64,000 nucleotides of DNA, from positions 142,434 through 206,433 of the forward strand of contig JAEUME010000011.1 of NCBI GenBank assembly GCA_016793445.1, read 5' to 3'. The position numbers and the translations under genes were made by a program. The stretch is from Hyphomicrobium sp. Its GTDB lineage: Bacteria > Pseudomonadota > Alphaproteobacteria > Rhizobiales > Hyphomicrobiaceae. Below the pieces are notes generated by a model. The model worked only from the letters and a program-made list of their open reading frames with translations. It was not told where the DNA came from and did no database searches. Below, one piece after another: positions 54,284-63,949 of this stretch. How positions within the stretch are numbered: position 1 is the first letter of the stretch; each line of letters begins with the position of its first letter.

Positions 54284-55461
54284 TGCCTCTGTTGCGCCTT
54301 GCACTTTTGCTTTTTCTCGCCACCAGCTTGAATCTCGCGGCCCTGGCCGTGGCCGATACGACCCGTGGCACGGGTGATCTGGGACTCATTATCGAGCGCG
54401 AAACCGGCTCGGTTCTCATCTTCAGCTCTCAAGAGCGCCGTGTTCTCAACCGAGTCGAGGGACTGGGCGATCTTTCCCATGCCTCGGTGGTCTTCTCGCC
54501 CGACCAACGGTTCGGATATGTCTTCGGCCGCGACGGCGGCCTGACAAAGGTCGACATGCTGGAAGCTAAGATCGAGAAGCGGATCGTCCAGGCCGGAAAC
54601 TCAATTGGCGGCGCAATATCCGACGATGGCGCCCTCGTCGCCGTTGCAAACTATGAGCCCGGCGGCATCCGTGTATTCGATGCGCGCTCTCTTGATGAAG
54701 TCGCCAACATCCCGGCCGCACCAGAAGGCAAAGGATCGAAGGCGCTTGGACTTGAAGATGTGCCCGGACGCAAGTTCGTGTTCTCGTTATGGGAGACCGG
54801 CGAAACGTGGATCGCCGACTTCAGCGCAGGCAATGTGCCCGTCATCACCAAGATGCAGTCTGGAGATCGGCCCTATGACGCTCTCGTTACGCCCGATGGC
54901 CGATACTATATCGCAGGACTGTTCGGTGAGGATCGCCTCGCCGCGATAGACCTGTGGCAAGCCTCACCTGTACCCAAACCGATCCTCGAAGGATACCGTC
55001 GCGGCGCGAAAGAGCTGCCGGTCTACAAGATGCCTCATCTGGAAGGGTGGGCGGTCGCTGGCAGCAGAATTGTCCTGCCGGCGGTCGGAAGCCACGAGCT
55101 GCTGTGGGCCGAGGTCGGCACTTTTGCCGAGATTGGCCGCACGCCAGTCCATAGCCAGCCGGTGTTTGCCGTTGCGCGGCCCGATGGCCGGCAGGTGTGG
55201 GTGAATTTCGCCCATCCTGACAACGACGTTCTCCAGGTCGTCGACAGCCAAACGCTTCAGGTTGTCAAAGAATGGAAAGCGGGCCCTGCCGTTCTGCATA
55301 TCGAATTTACGCCGCGCGGCAACGAAGCATGGGTCTCCGTCAGAGATCTCAACAAGGTCCAGATCTATGACGCGCATACATTCGAGAAGAAGGCCGAGTT
55401 AGACGCCAAGAGCCCTAGCGGCATCTTCATGTCTGCACGCGCTCACCGGACAGGATTCTGA
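54280..55461 (+). CDS. nirF: NirF, heme d1 biosynthesis protein
   Basis: 393 residues with signal peptide (LALLLFLATSLNLAALAVA). A d1-propeller protein related to NirS without the cytochrome c domain: LIIERETGSVLIFSSQERR, FSPDQRFGYVFGRDGGL, HLEGWAVAGSRIVLPAVGSH, WVNFAHPDNDVLQV. NirF acts in the periplasm in a late heme d1 step. Translation is coupled to nirC by the ATGA overlap. Confidence 0.94.
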   Translation: MMPLLRLALLLFLATSLNLAALAVADTTRGTGDLGLIIERETGSVLIFSSQERRVLNRVEGLGDLSHASVVFSPDQRFGYVFGRDGGLTKVDMLEAKIEKRIVQAGNSIGGAISDDGALVAVANYEPGGIRVFDARSLDEVANIPAAPEGKGSKALGLEDVPGRKFVFSLWETGETWIADFSAGNVPVITKMQSGDRPYDALVTPDGRYYIAGLFGEDRLAAIDLWQASPVPKPILEGYRRGAKELPVYKMPHLEGWAVAGSRIVLPAVGSHELLWAEVGTFAEIGRTPVHSQPVFAVARPDGRQVWVNFAHPDNDVLQVVDSQTLQVVKEWKAGPAVLHIEFTPRGNEAWVSVRDLNKVQIYDAHTFEKKAELDAKSPSGIFMSARAHRTGF

Positions 55462-55463
55462 CG

Positions 55464-56459
55464 ATGTCCCATTCCACGCAAACATCCACGTCCGATCTGT
55501 TGTTACAGTCGTTCCAGCGCGACTTCCCACTTGTGCGCGAACCTTTTGCGGAGATCGGCAATCGGATTGGCGTGAGTGAACGAGAGGTGCGCGCCGTATG
55601 TGAAGTGCTCGTGGGCAGCGGCATCGTTGCCCGGATCGGCGGCGTGGTTCGCCCCAATACCATTGCAGCAAGCACTCTCGCGGCTGTCGGCGTTCCAGGA
55701 TTGGCGACCGATAGTGTCGCGGAAAAAATCTCGAAGCTCGATGGTGTCAATCACGTCTACCTGCGGGAAAACGCGATCAACATCTGGTTCGTGGCGACAG
55801 GTCCTGATCGAGCGTTCGTCGATAAAACTCTGCAAGCCGTGGAGCGATTGTCGGGACAGCCCGTTCTCGATCTTCGTCTTGAGCATTCCTTCTACATCGA
55901 TCTGGGCTTTCCTTTGAAGGGCACCGCAACGGCACATGGCCTGCGCACCGAACCTCTGGCCGAATACTGCCCCGAACCGTGGGACCGTGATCTGGTCCAA
56001 GTTCTCACGTCCGGCTTGCCGCTCAGCCCGCGTCCATTCCAGCGGATTGCCAACGACATTGGACGTTCCGAAGATGAAGTGATCGGCCGTATCGATCACT
56101 TGCTCAAATCTGGCATCGTCACACGGCTTGGCCTCATTATCCGCCATCGGGCACTCGGATGGAGTTCGAACGCCATGGTCGTCTGGGACGTGGAACCCGG
56201 CAAGCTCGAAGACAAAGCGCGCATTCTCGCGACACATCGCGGTATCAATCTTTGCTATCGTAGAAGGCGGTATCAAGATCTCTGGCCCTACAATCTCTAT
56301 TGCATGATCCACGCGAAGTCGCGCGAGAGCGCCCTGCAAACGCTTGAGCAGGCCAGCCGCAGTGCGGGCCTTGATGGGTATCCGAGGCAAGTCCTGTTTT
56401 CGTCTCGCTGCTATAAGCAGACCGGCGCCCTCATCGTCGCCCCCAAGGAGGCCGCATGA
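55464..56459 (+). CDS. nirDL: NirDL, fused siroheme decarboxylase subunits
   Basis: 331 residues made of two AsnC/Lrp-like modules: NirD-like (about 1-165, LLLQSFQRDFPLVREPFAEI and NHVYLREN) and NirL-like (about 175-331, LPLSPRPFQRIANDIGRSED and NLCYRRRRYQDLWPYNLYCMIH). Siroheme decarboxylase removes two acetate groups to give 12,18-didecarboxysiroheme. In Pseudomonas nirD and nirL are separate; here they are one chain, as in several other denitrifiers. Two bases after nirF. Confidence 0.92.
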   Translation: MSHSTQTSTSDLLLQSFQRDFPLVREPFAEIGNRIGVSEREVRAVCEVLVGSGIVARIGGVVRPNTIAASTLAAVGVPGLATDSVAEKISKLDGVNHVYLRENAINIWFVATGPDRAFVDKTLQAVERLSGQPVLDLRLEHSFYIDLGFPLKGTATAHGLRTEPLAEYCPEPWDRDLVQVLTSGLPLSPRPFQRIANDIGRSEDEVIGRIDHLLKSGIVTRLGLIIRHRALGWSSNAMVVWDVEPGKLEDKARILATHRGINLCYRRRRYQDLWPYNLYCMIHAKSRESALQTLEQASRSAGLDGYPRQVLFSSRCYKQTGALIVAPKEAA

Positions 56460-56932
56460 CCGCAAAGCCTTCAACTGCAATTGAGGTCTTGGATGATCTC
56501 GATCGTGCGATCATCAACCGCCTCCAACTGCCGCTGCCTATCGAGCCGCGCCCTTTTGCAGCAGTTGGTTTGGAATTGGGATGCAGCGAGGCCGAGCTGA
56601 TAGCACGCACCAAGACCCTGCTTGAGACCGCGGCGTTGACCCGCTTTGGACCCTTTATCGACGCCGAAGCCCTGGGCGGCGCCTTCTGCCTGTGTGCGAT
56701 GGCCGTCCCTGCTGAGCGCTTCGATGCCGTTGTGGAGATCGTCAACGGCTTTGAAGAGGTCGCGCACAATTACGAACGCGATCATGCGCTGAACATGTGG
56801 TTCGTCCTGGCGACGGATGATCCAGGGACGATTGCGCGCGTCGCCCAGCGCATCGAAGATGCGACGGGCTGTGAGGTGCTTTTGTTCCCCAAAGAGCGCG
56901 AATACTTCATCGGATTCAAGGTGGCGGCATGA
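56456..56932 (+). CDS. nirG: NirG, siroheme decarboxylase subunit
   Basis: 158 residues, AsnC/Lrp-like: DDLDRAIINRLQLPLPIEPR, a helix-turn-helix-like ELGCSEAELIARTKTLLE, and AHNYERDHALNMWFVLATDD with the active-site-like His/Tyr. Works with the other Nir AsnC-like proteins on siroheme. ATGA overlaps on both sides. Confidence 0.92.
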   Translation: MTAKPSTAIEVLDDLDRAIINRLQLPLPIEPRPFAAVGLELGCSEAELIARTKTLLETAALTRFGPFIDAEALGGAFCLCAMAVPAERFDAVVEIVNGFEEVAHNYERDHALNMWFVLATDDPGTIARVAQRIEDATGCEVLLFPKEREYFIGFKVAA

Positions 56933-57420
56933 ACGCTTTATCCGCACAGGACCGGGACCTTATCCTGGCGACGCAAGCCGGGCTGCCTCTCTGCGCCGAG
57001 CCGTTTGCGGCTGTGGCCATGACGATGGGCACGAGCGAGCAGGATGTGCTGTCACGTTTCCAGACCCTGATAGGCTCTGGTGTCATCCGGCGCATCGCCG
57101 CCGCCCCTAATCACTACAAGCTTGGCATGATCGCGAACGGCATGTCGGTGTGGGATGTGGACGACGCTGCCGTCGACAAGCTTGGTCAGATCATCGGAGA
57201 GCTGGATTTCGTCAGCCATTGCTATCGCCGGCCTCGTGCCCTGCCGCTCTGGCCCTACAATCTTTTCGCCATGCTGCACGGAACGAGCCGCGCCGAAGTC
57301 GAGGATAAGCGGACCCAGGTGGCCCAAATCCTGGGTTCTGCTTGCCGGGCAAGCGATATTCTATATTCCAAGCGCATCCTGAAAAAGACAGGTGTGCGTT
57401 TGTCCAAACGGGGAGATTGA
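56929..57420 (+). CDS. nirH: NirH, siroheme decarboxylase subunit
   Basis: 163 residues, the fourth AsnC-like module of the cluster: LILATQAGLPLCAEPFAAVA, MGTSEQDVLSRFQTLIGSGV, SHCYRRPRALPLWPYNLFAM with the conserved CYRRPR motif. Partner of NirG/NirD/NirL in siroheme decarboxylation. Confidence 0.92.
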   Translation: MNALSAQDRDLILATQAGLPLCAEPFAAVAMTMGTSEQDVLSRFQTLIGSGVIRRIAAAPNHYKLGMIANGMSVWDVDDAAVDKLGQIIGELDFVSHCYRRPRALPLWPYNLFAMLHGTSRAEVEDKRTQVAQILGSACRASDILYSKRILKKTGVRLSKRGD

Positions 57421-57423
57421 GAC

Positions 57424-58647
57424 GTGTTCCGCCTCACCCACTACATGAAGCAGTTGGTCGATCCGGCACCCCTGCGAGGGAGGACCGGTCCGATGCGTCC
57501 GGTCGTAATCTGGAACCTGACGCGCCGCTGCAATCTCAAATGCCGCCACTGCTATGCGGTCGCGGCCGATCATCATTTTCCTGGCGAACTGACGAGCGAA
57601 GAAGCCTTCGCGGTGCTCGACGATCTGGCACAGTACCGAATTCCCGCACTCATCCTCTCAGGTGGAGAGCCGCTGTCGCGCGCCGACACGCTGGACATCG
57701 CACGCCGCTCGAAAGCTTATGGCTTGTATACGGCATTATCCAGCAACGGCACGCCGATTGACAGCGCCACCGCCGATGAGATCGCCAAGATCGGGTTCGA
57801 CTACGTCGGGATCAGCCTGGATGGCATCGGACGAACCAACGACTGGTTCCGCGGTCAGGATGGTGCATTCGAGGCGGCCTTAAGCGGCGTGCGGGCTTGT
57901 CTCGCACGGGGCATCAAAGTTGGCCTACGCTACACGATGACCTCCGAGAACGCTCAGCAACTCCCAGAGCTGCTCGATCTTGCCGAGGCAGAGGGCGTCG
58001 AGAAATTCTACCTTTCCCATCTCGTCTACGCCGGCCGTGGCAACAAAAATCGCATGGACGACACGAACCGTGCCGTGACGCGCGCGGGACTGGATCTGCT
58101 CCTTGAACGCGCCTGGACGGCAATACGCGAGGGCCGGCCGCTCGAGATCGTGACTGGTAACAACGACGCTGACGCCGTCTATTTCCTGCACTGGGCGCAG
58201 CGGCGCTTCGGCCCTGGTGCGGCAGCGCACCTGCGCACGCACCTGGAAGCCTGGGGCGGCAATTCGTCCGGCTGCGGCGTGGCCAACATTGATACGCAAG
58301 GCGTCGTGCATCCCGATACGTACTGGTCGGGCTACTCTTTGGATAGCGTTCGCAACAGGCCGTTCAGTGAGATCTGGGAAGACTTATCCGATCCCGTTCT
58401 CGCCGGGCTTCGACAGAAGCCAAGACCGCTGAAGGGGCGTTGCGGAGCATGCGCTTACCGGTCTGTTTGCGGAGGAAACACGCGCATTCGCGCTTTGCAG
58501 CTTACCGGAGACCCTTGGGAGGCAGATCCTGCCTGCTACCTCTCCAACGCGGAGATAGGCCTGGCCGAGGATGCTGCACACCCTCTCCCGAAAGATGTTT
58601 CACCGTTCAGAGGCTCGCGACATGATCCGGCACCTCGTTACAGTTAG
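57424..58647 (+). CDS. nirJ: NirJ, radical SAM heme d1 biosynthesis protein
   Basis: 407 residues. Radical SAM cluster site CNLKCRHC (Cys36, 40, 43), the [10 protein letters not shown] glycine-rich motif, and a C-terminal SPASM-like cysteine set ([18 protein letters not shown], then CYLS). NirJ removes the two propionates and introduces oxo groups on didecarboxysiroheme. Start is GTG, three bases after nirH. The 3' end overlaps nirN by 26 bases. Confidence 0.95.
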   Translation: MFRLTHYMKQLVDPAPLRGRTGPMRPVVIWNLTRRCNLKCRHCYAVAADHHFPGELTSEEAFAVLDDLAQYRIPALILSGGEPLSRADTLDIARRSKAYGLYTALSSNGTPIDSATADEIAKIGFDYVGISLDGIGRTNDWFRGQDGAFEAALSGVRACLARGIKVGLRYTMTSENAQQLPELLDLAEAEGVEKFYLSHLVYAGRGNKNRMDDTNRAVTRAGLDLLLERAWTAIREGRPLEIVTGNNDADAVYFLHWAQRRFGPGAAAHLRTHLEAWGGNSSGCGVANIDTQGVVHPDTYWSGYSLDSVRNRPFSEIWEDLSDPVLAGLRQKPRPLKGRCGACAYRSVCGGNTRIRALQLTGDPWEADPACYLSNAEIGLAEDAAHPLPKDVSPFRGSRHDPAPRYS

Positions 58648-60175
58648 CTTCTTAGCCGCATCGTGCAGCATTGCGCAGGCCCAGACCGTTGGCGAACGCA
58701 TCTACGCAGAGAAATGTGCAAGCTGCCATGGCGCCAGCCGTATGGGCTTGTCCGGGCCGGCGCTTATCCCTGAGACGCTGTCGCGTCTGCGCGGAGACGC
58801 CCTGACCAAGACGATTCTGGAAGGCCGTGCGCAGACCCAGATGCCAGCTTTTTCCGATGTCCTGAGCAAGGATGAAATCGCGGCCGTCGCCGAGTACATC
58901 AATCGCCCCCTCGACACAGTCCCCACCTGGACCGAGCAGGACATTGCAAAGAGCCGGGTGATGTCGGCGGATTACAAGGCGCCCCTAAAACCCATTTTCA
59001 CCGCTGATCCGCTCAATCTATTCGTCGTCGTCGAGACTGGAGATCATCACATTTCTGTCCTCGACGGCGACACGTTCGATCGCCTGGACAGGTTTGCGAC
59101 ACCGTTTGCCGTGCATGGCGGACCGAAATTTTCTCCCGACGGGCGCTTCGTTTTCGTCATGTCGCGCGATGGCTGGGTCCAGAAATACGATCTTTGGGGA
59201 TTACAGGAAGTTGGCAGAGTCCGGGCTGGACTGAATGCGCGCAATATCGCGATGTCTAAGGACGGCAAGTGGCTCGCAGTCGCCAACTACCTTCCCCATA
59301 CCCTGACGATCCTCTCGACCGAAGATCTGACGGTGCAGAAGATTTTCGACGTCGCCGATGCGAAGGGCACGACCTCGCGCGTCTCCGCTGTGTACCAGGC
59401 ACCCACGCGCGATAGCTTCATTCTGGCGCTGAAAGATGTGCCGGAGATCTGGGAGGTCGCAACCAATCCGAATGCAGAACCTGTCTTTGAAGGATTCGTT
59501 CATAGCCATGAAAAGGGGATGCAGGAGGCACTCGCCTCCTCCTCCGGGCTCTTCACGCGACGGCGCATCCCCGTCTCACAGCCCCTCGATGACTTCTTCT
59601 TCGACCCGGAATACAAGCATTTGATCGGTGCGGCGCGCGATGGTGGCAAGGCCGTCGTGGTGAACCTCATCGTCGGACGGGAGATTGCCGAACTTGCATT
59701 GCCGGGAATGCCACATCTGGGATCTGGTATCAGTTGGATGCGCGATGGCCGCCGTGTCATGGCGACTCCGCACCTGAAGGAAGGCGTGATCAGCGTCATC
59801 GACGTCGAGAGTTGGAAGCTGGTGTCGACCATCAAGACCGAAGGGCCAGGATTCTTCCTACGATCGCATGAGACTTCGCCTTACGTCTGGGCGGATGCCT
59901 TTTTCGGCCGCGATAAAAATGCGGTTCATATCATTGACAAGCAAAGCCTATCGATCGTGAAGACGCTGCGTCCTGCTCCCGGCGCCACGGTCGCCCATGT
60001 GGAATTTGACCGATATGGCCGCTATGCGCTGGTTTCCGTTTGGGAGGATCAAGGGGCGTTGATCGTTTACGACGCCAAGACTCTGGAGGAAATCAAGCGC
60101 ATTCCGATGCGCAAGCCGTCCGGCAAGTACAACGTCTTCAATAAGATCACGTTCTCTGAGGGAACGAGCCACTGA
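58622..60175 (+). CDS. nirN: NirN, dihydro-heme d1 dehydrogenase
   Basis: 517 residues with signal peptide ([17 protein letters not shown]). Heme c site CASCH at about 32-36 then a d1 propeller: [50 protein letters not shown], and the end [15 protein letters not shown] like NirS. NirN oxidises a propionate to acrylate, the last heme d1 step, and hands the cofactor to NirS. ATG at 58622 fits the signal peptide; a longer frame starts inside nirJ. Confidence 0.93.
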   Translation: MIRHLVTVSFLAASCSIAQAQTVGERIYAEKCASCHGASRMGLSGPALIPETLSRLRGDALTKTILEGRAQTQMPAFSDVLSKDEIAAVAEYINRPLDTVPTWTEQDIAKSRVMSADYKAPLKPIFTADPLNLFVVVETGDHHISVLDGDTFDRLDRFATPFAVHGGPKFSPDGRFVFVMSRDGWVQKYDLWGLQEVGRVRAGLNARNIAMSKDGKWLAVANYLPHTLTILSTEDLTVQKIFDVADAKGTTSRVSAVYQAPTRDSFILALKDVPEIWEVATNPNAEPVFEGFVHSHEKGMQEALASSSGLFTRRRIPVSQPLDDFFFDPEYKHLIGAARDGGKAVVVNLIVGREIAELALPGMPHLGSGISWMRDGRRVMATPHLKEGVISVIDVESWKLVSTIKTEGPGFFLRSHETSPYVWADAFFGRDKNAVHIIDKQSLSIVKTLRPAPGATVAHVEFDRYGRYALVSVWEDQGALIVYDAKTLEEIKRIPMRKPSGKYNVFNKITFSEGTSH

Positions 60176-60202
60176 TCCTTGGAAATCCGCCCTTCCGTGC
60201 GC

Positions 60203-60673
60203 TCAAGGGAGAGCGCCGTGAGCCCCGAGTACCGCCGCCGCCGTGGTCACAACACTTGCGGTCAGAAGTCCATAATGCATGAACTGAACGAGCTTGAAGC
60301 TTCTTTCAGGCTCCTTGGCCGCATAGCGGTGAAACCAAGCATGCAAAAACAGTGGTTCGGCGACGAAGAGCACGAACGCAAAGAGAAGCCACACGCCTAA
60401 CATCGCGTGCATCCACCAGAACCTCATATCGAGAAACCGGTCCCATGCCGCCAGTTGCCATGTCATGTAGAAGCCGCTCGCCCCCGCAACCAGGATGGCG
60501 AGCTTCGCCTGGCCTCCAAAGCGGCGCTCCAGACGTTCAAACGTCGCCAGCCGTACGTGAGGCTCCACCCCGCGCAACGCGGGAAGAAGCACCAGCGTCA
60601 CAAATGCGACACCTCCTATCCAGAACACGACCGCGAGGACGTGAGCGGCGCGCGCGATTGAAGTGCCATCCAT
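60203..60673 (-). CDS. CopD-like four-helix membrane protein
   Basis: 156 residues, four predicted transmembrane helices with IARAAHVLAVVFWIGGVAFV at the start, HAMLGVWLLFAFVLFVAEPL and a final LTASVVTTAAAVLG. Histidines within helix 1 and in FLHAWFHRYA and VQFMHYG suggest heme or copper binding as in CopD-family proteins. It converges on nirN, 27 bases apart, and follows the DUF454 gene by 12 bases. A link to nitrite reductase maturation is guesswork. Confidence 0.7.
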   Translation of the reverse strand: MDGTSIARAAHVLAVVFWIGGVAFVTLVLLPALRGVEPHVRLATFERLERRFGGQAKLAILVAGASGFYMTWQLAAWDRFLDMRFWWMHAMLGVWLLFAFVLFVAEPLFLHAWFHRYAAKEPERSFKLVQFMHYGLLTASVVTTAAAVLGAHGALP

Positions 60674-60685
60674 CGGTTGCGTTCC

Positions 60686-61060
60686 TCAAGTTGTATCTTC
60701 AGGCCGATCGGCGCGGCTCAGGATGAACGCGGCCGCCCCCACCAGGAACACCGCTTGCACAGCCAGAACCCATGGCGGAAATCCAACCGCAACGCTGGCC
60801 ACATATGCAAGGACCATGACCGCGATCGAGACCACTTTTGTCCGGCGGCTTATCGCCCTGTGTCTCTGCCAGTCGTCGATCGGCCGTCCCAGGGTTGGAT
60901 GGGTCACCAGCCAATTGTGAAGCAGGGGTGAGGAGCGGGCAAAGCAGTAGGCGGCGAGAAGCAGGAACGGCGTGGTTGGCACGAGGGGCAGAATGATACC
61001 GGCAATTCCGGCCGCCGTTGCCGACAATCCAATCAAAAGCCAGGCCGAGTTTCGCAACAT
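60686..61060 (-). CDS. YbaN/DUF454 membrane protein
   Basis: 124 residues: AWLLIGLSATAAGIAGIILP and LVPTTPFLLLAAYCFARSSP are the DUF454 signature, followed by GRPIDDWQRHRAISRRTK and two more hydrophobic helices. Inner-membrane family of unknown function. ATG at 61060 is chosen because the family starts just before the first helix; a longer frame adds a polar extension without support. Confidence 0.85.
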   Translation of the reverse strand: MLRNSAWLLIGLSATAAGIAGIILPLVPTTPFLLLAAYCFARSSPLLHNWLVTHPTLGRPIDDWQRHRAISRRTKVVSIAVMVLAYVASVAVGFPPWVLAVQAVFLVGAAAFILSRADRPEDTT

Positions 61061-61465
61061 TCGCGTTACCCCGGCCTTCTGCGATGCTCTGGCGTCTGGG
61101 AATTCACAGCTATTCCTTTCGCTCTTCGTCTCTCCGCCCGTGCCACAGACCCGGGCGATCAGGGGATCATGCTCGTTATAAACAGGTGCTGCAAATACCT
61201 CTTTGGACGTCACCTTGCGGCGGCCGCGCAATAAAACGGAGCATTTGAAAACCGTTCACAATCTCGGACTACGGGCTTAAACTTTCTGTCTTTTTTGAGT
61301 GTCTGCGAAGCGCCATGGCAGCAGGGTTTTACGCAGGCTTTTGCTCCCTCGAGAGGGCCGGATGTCGAGGTGCTTCCCGCCCAACGACTTAACAGGAGTC
61401 AAATCTGTTTTGCAGATTTCGTGGTGTCTTTCCGGTGATCACGTTTGTCATCGGACGCGCGGAGA
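61061..61465. other. Divergent region between the DUF454 gene and the second Crp/Fnr gene
   Basis: About 405 bases. It should contain both promoters. A T-rich block at 61285-61300 is the only clear compositional feature. No perfect Fnr-type box and no supported gene. Confidence 0.45.
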
Positions 61466-62191
61466 ATGCTGGGTCGGAAAACAATACAATTGGAAGCTGA
61501 GGAGTGGGCCCTGCTGGAGTCCATTCCGCTTGTTTGCGGCTTGCCGGATACGCTTGTCAGCCGCCTTGCGAAAGAACAGGTGCCTCTGAGGCTGGAAAAG
61601 GGGACCGTACTGTTCCAGCAAGGACAGACTGAGACCGACGTCCACGTGGTCCTAGGTGGCTGGATTAAATTGTTCAGAACGGGAGAGACCGGGACCGAAA
61701 CAATCATACGCATAGCTGGCGCAGGTGATGTGCTGGGGGAGGCTGACCTGCTTCTTGGCGAGGGGCGCCAGACGTGCGCAGAGACCATTACCCAGGCCCG
61801 CGTTCTCACTCTCGATGGTCAGAAGCTCGCTTCGCAAATGCGGCGTGACCCCGTGCTGGGCTTGCGGATGGCCGCGTCCTTATCAGCCCAGGTCCAGCAT
61901 TTGACGAAGCACGTTGAGAATATCAAGCTCTTCGATGCTCCGCAGAGAACCGCACGCTTCCTCCTCGATTTATGTCCGGAACAGACCGGCGCCTGCTCCA
62001 TTTCGCTTCCCTACGAAAAGGCTGTCATTGCGGAATGGCTAGGGATGAAGCCAGCAAGTTTTTCCCGTGCGCTGGCAAGGCTGCGCGGGTTTGGTGTGAC
62101 AGTGGATCGGGACTCGATCCTGATCTCGGATACCAAGCGGCTTGTCGACCTCACGCACATGTCAGCGGATGAGAAGTTCCAAGGTTGCTAA
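61466..62191 (+). CDS. Second Crp/Fnr-family regulator (DNR/NnrR-like)
   Basis: 241 residues. Sensor barrel (KGTVLFQQGQTETDVHVVLG), dimer helix, helix-turn-helix EKAVIAEWLGMKPASFSRALARL. It lacks N-terminal Fnr cysteines. It is clearly a paralogue of the protein encoded at 40748 (same LFDAPQRTARFLLDLCP-type segment and LPYEKAVIAEWL block) but far from identical. It lies downstream of the nir cluster and likely serves nitrite/NO regulation. The ATG at 61466 has a GGAG too close to it, so the exact start is uncertain. Confidence 0.86.
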   Translation: MLGRKTIQLEAEEWALLESIPLVCGLPDTLVSRLAKEQVPLRLEKGTVLFQQGQTETDVHVVLGGWIKLFRTGETGTETIIRIAGAGDVLGEADLLLGEGRQTCAETITQARVLTLDGQKLASQMRRDPVLGLRMAASLSAQVQHLTKHVENIKLFDAPQRTARFLLDLCPEQTGACSISLPYEKAVIAEWLGMKPASFSRALARLRGFGVTVDRDSILISDTKRLVDLTHMSADEKFQGC

Positions 62192-62250
62192 TGCTACCTT
62201 CTGACAAATTTGCTGCACTCCGGCCACACCTGAGAGATCGAATTGCCTTT

Positions 62251-62264
62251 TTGACCAAAATCAG
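62251..62264 (+). promoter_or_regulatory. Candidate Fnr/NNR-type box upstream of the porin gene
   Basis: TTGACCAAAATCAG fits TTGA-N6-TCAA with one mismatch. It is 101 bases before the porin ATG and downstream of the regulator gene, so oxygen- or NO-dependent porin expression is possible. Confidence 0.45.
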
Positions 62265-62364
62265 ATCTTAGCTTCGCAGTTAACAACCAAGGACACTCAA
62301 CGCACAAGTATAGTTCATTTCGTTACCGAGTCGCGCTCGGGAAAAATGGGGTCGGGGGATTCTA

Positions 62365-63672
62365 ATGTCATACACCGCACGCGCCGCTCTGTTGGCTGCG
62401 GCTATTATCGTGTCTCAGCCGGCAAGCGCCGCTGACTTGGGCGGCAACTGCTGCGCAGATCTTGAAGAGCGAATCGCTGAGCTTGAAGCAACGACTGCGC
62501 GCAAGGGCAATCGGAAAGTCTCGCTCACGATTTCCGGCTATGTGGCACAGGAAGTCACATGGTGGGATGACGGCGAGGAGAGCAACGTTTATCTGCACGG
62601 TCTGGGCCCGACTCAGGCGACGCATGTCAAATTCACCGGCCAAGCCAAGATTTCTCCCGGATGGACTGCCGGATACACCCTTCGCATACAAAATCTCGAG
62701 GATAACCCGTTCGGGCGCAACGCCACGACGGGCGATGCGATGAACCAGTTCAACGATAATTTCAGCACGGGGCTGAACACCCAGATGTCCTACTGGTTCA
62801 TCCAGAGCGAGACACTGGGCAAGCTCAGCATGGGACGGCAGGCCAATGCAGCTAAGAGCGCTGCGATGTTTACCGACCAGTCCGGCACTCAGATTATTGA
62901 CAATTACACCTTCCTCGCCGGCTTTCCGCAGTTCCTTGTTCGCTCAGGTGGCGATCTCGTTCCGGCTGTTACATGGGGACAGTTCGCGTTCTGTTACCAG
63001 CAAGGCGTACCGCTCGGCGGAGACTGCAACGGCATCGTCATGAATGGTGTGCGTTACGACACGCCGGCGATTGCAGGGTTTACGGCATCGGCGAGCTGGG
63101 GCGAAGACGATTTCTGGGAAGTCGCGCTGCGCTATAGCGGTGAATTCTCGGGGTTCAAGGTCCTGTTTGGAGCTGGATACTCCGAATTCACCGACGAAAA
63201 TGTGGCTGGCCCCCTTCCTGTTGGATCAGTTAAACACTCGGATTTCTTCCAGGCCGGCGGCTACATTCAACACATCGAAACCGGTCTGTTCCTGCACGCC
63301 GCCTATGGGCATGAGGACAACTCGGACACGCGCATCGGCGTCGCACAGCTGCAGCCGGAGAATGGCGAGCACTGGTATCTGAAGGGAGGCGTCCGCAGAA
63401 AATGGAACACGCTCGGCGCCACCATCGTTTACGGCGACTATGCGGAGTATCTCGATCAGATCGGCCCTGTGGCACTTGGTTTGGGCGTCACAGATAGCAC
63501 GCTGCGCAGGTATGGCGGTGGTATCGCCCAGGAGATCGATGCGGCTGCTATGACGATCTACCTCAAATATCAGCACTACGATCTGGATGTTTCCGGCGCC
63601 GCTTTGGATCCGAGACTGGTTGATTTCGACAGCGCGGACTTCATCACCTTTGGCGGTCTGATCAACTTCTGA
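62365..63672 (+). CDS. Outer-membrane porin (alphaproteobacterial Porin_2 type)
   Basis: 435 residues with signal peptide cut after PASAA. A short coiled-coil (CADLEERIAELEATT) precedes the barrel, as in Hyphomicrobiales porins. Then come about 16 amphipathic strands (SLTISGYVAQEVTWWDD, SYWFIQSETLGKLSMGRQA, AIAGFTASASWGEDDF), ending with the aromatic terminus GGLINF used for outer-membrane assembly. The start has GGGGG eight bases upstream, and a terminator follows directly. It may allow nitrate/nitrite or amine entry; substrate unknown. Confidence 0.93.
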   Translation: MSYTARAALLAAAIIVSQPASAADLGGNCCADLEERIAELEATTARKGNRKVSLTISGYVAQEVTWWDDGEESNVYLHGLGPTQATHVKFTGQAKISPGWTAGYTLRIQNLEDNPFGRNATTGDAMNQFNDNFSTGLNTQMSYWFIQSETLGKLSMGRQANAAKSAAMFTDQSGTQIIDNYTFLAGFPQFLVRSGGDLVPAVTWGQFAFCYQQGVPLGGDCNGIVMNGVRYDTPAIAGFTASASWGEDDFWEVALRYSGEFSGFKVLFGAGYSEFTDENVAGPLPVGSVKHSDFFQAGGYIQHIETGLFLHAAYGHEDNSDTRIGVAQLQPENGEHWYLKGGVRRKWNTLGATIVYGDYAEYLDQIGPVALGLGVTDSTLRRYGGGIAQEIDAAAMTIYLKYQHYDLDVSGAALDPRLVDFDSADFITFGGLINF

Positions 63673-63696
63673 TCCGTTCGAACGCCGCAAATAGAA

Positions 63697-63731
63697 AAGA
63701 ACCCGCCACTATTCAGGCGGGTTCTTTTTTT
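63697..63731 (+). terminator. Intrinsic terminator of the porin gene
   Basis: AAGAACCCGCC-loop-GGCGGGTTCTT followed by seven T, 25 bases after the stop codon. A textbook Rho-independent structure. Confidence 0.95.
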
Positions 63732-63742
63732 GGTGGCGGCGA

Positions 63743-63925
63743 TCAAGCCTCGACAAAACGGGAGTGCAAGATCAGTTCGGCCGTGACCCGGTCAGCTGTA
63801 TTAATGTGCCGGAAAAGCAATGCTGGAAGGCTGCCGGTCATGAACGCCCGAAGGTCTGACGTGTCCGACATCAACGCATGTGAGTCAAAACGGGCGGCTT
63901 GAGGAACGGAGGGTTTTGAGCTCAT
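63743..63925 (-). CDS. Small protein of unknown function
   Basis: 60 residues, MSSKPSVPQAARFDSHALMS then a helical LRAFMTGSLPALLFRHINTA. An AAGGTGG ribosome site lies seven bases before the ATG at 63925, better than for an in-frame ATG at 63949. No family recognised. It converges on the porin terminator. Confidence 0.5.
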   Translation of the reverse strand: MSSKPSVPQAARFDSHALMSDTSDLRAFMTGSLPALLFRHINTADRVTAELILHSRFVEA

Positions 63926-63949
63926 CGTAGCCACCTTAGGAGTGGACAT

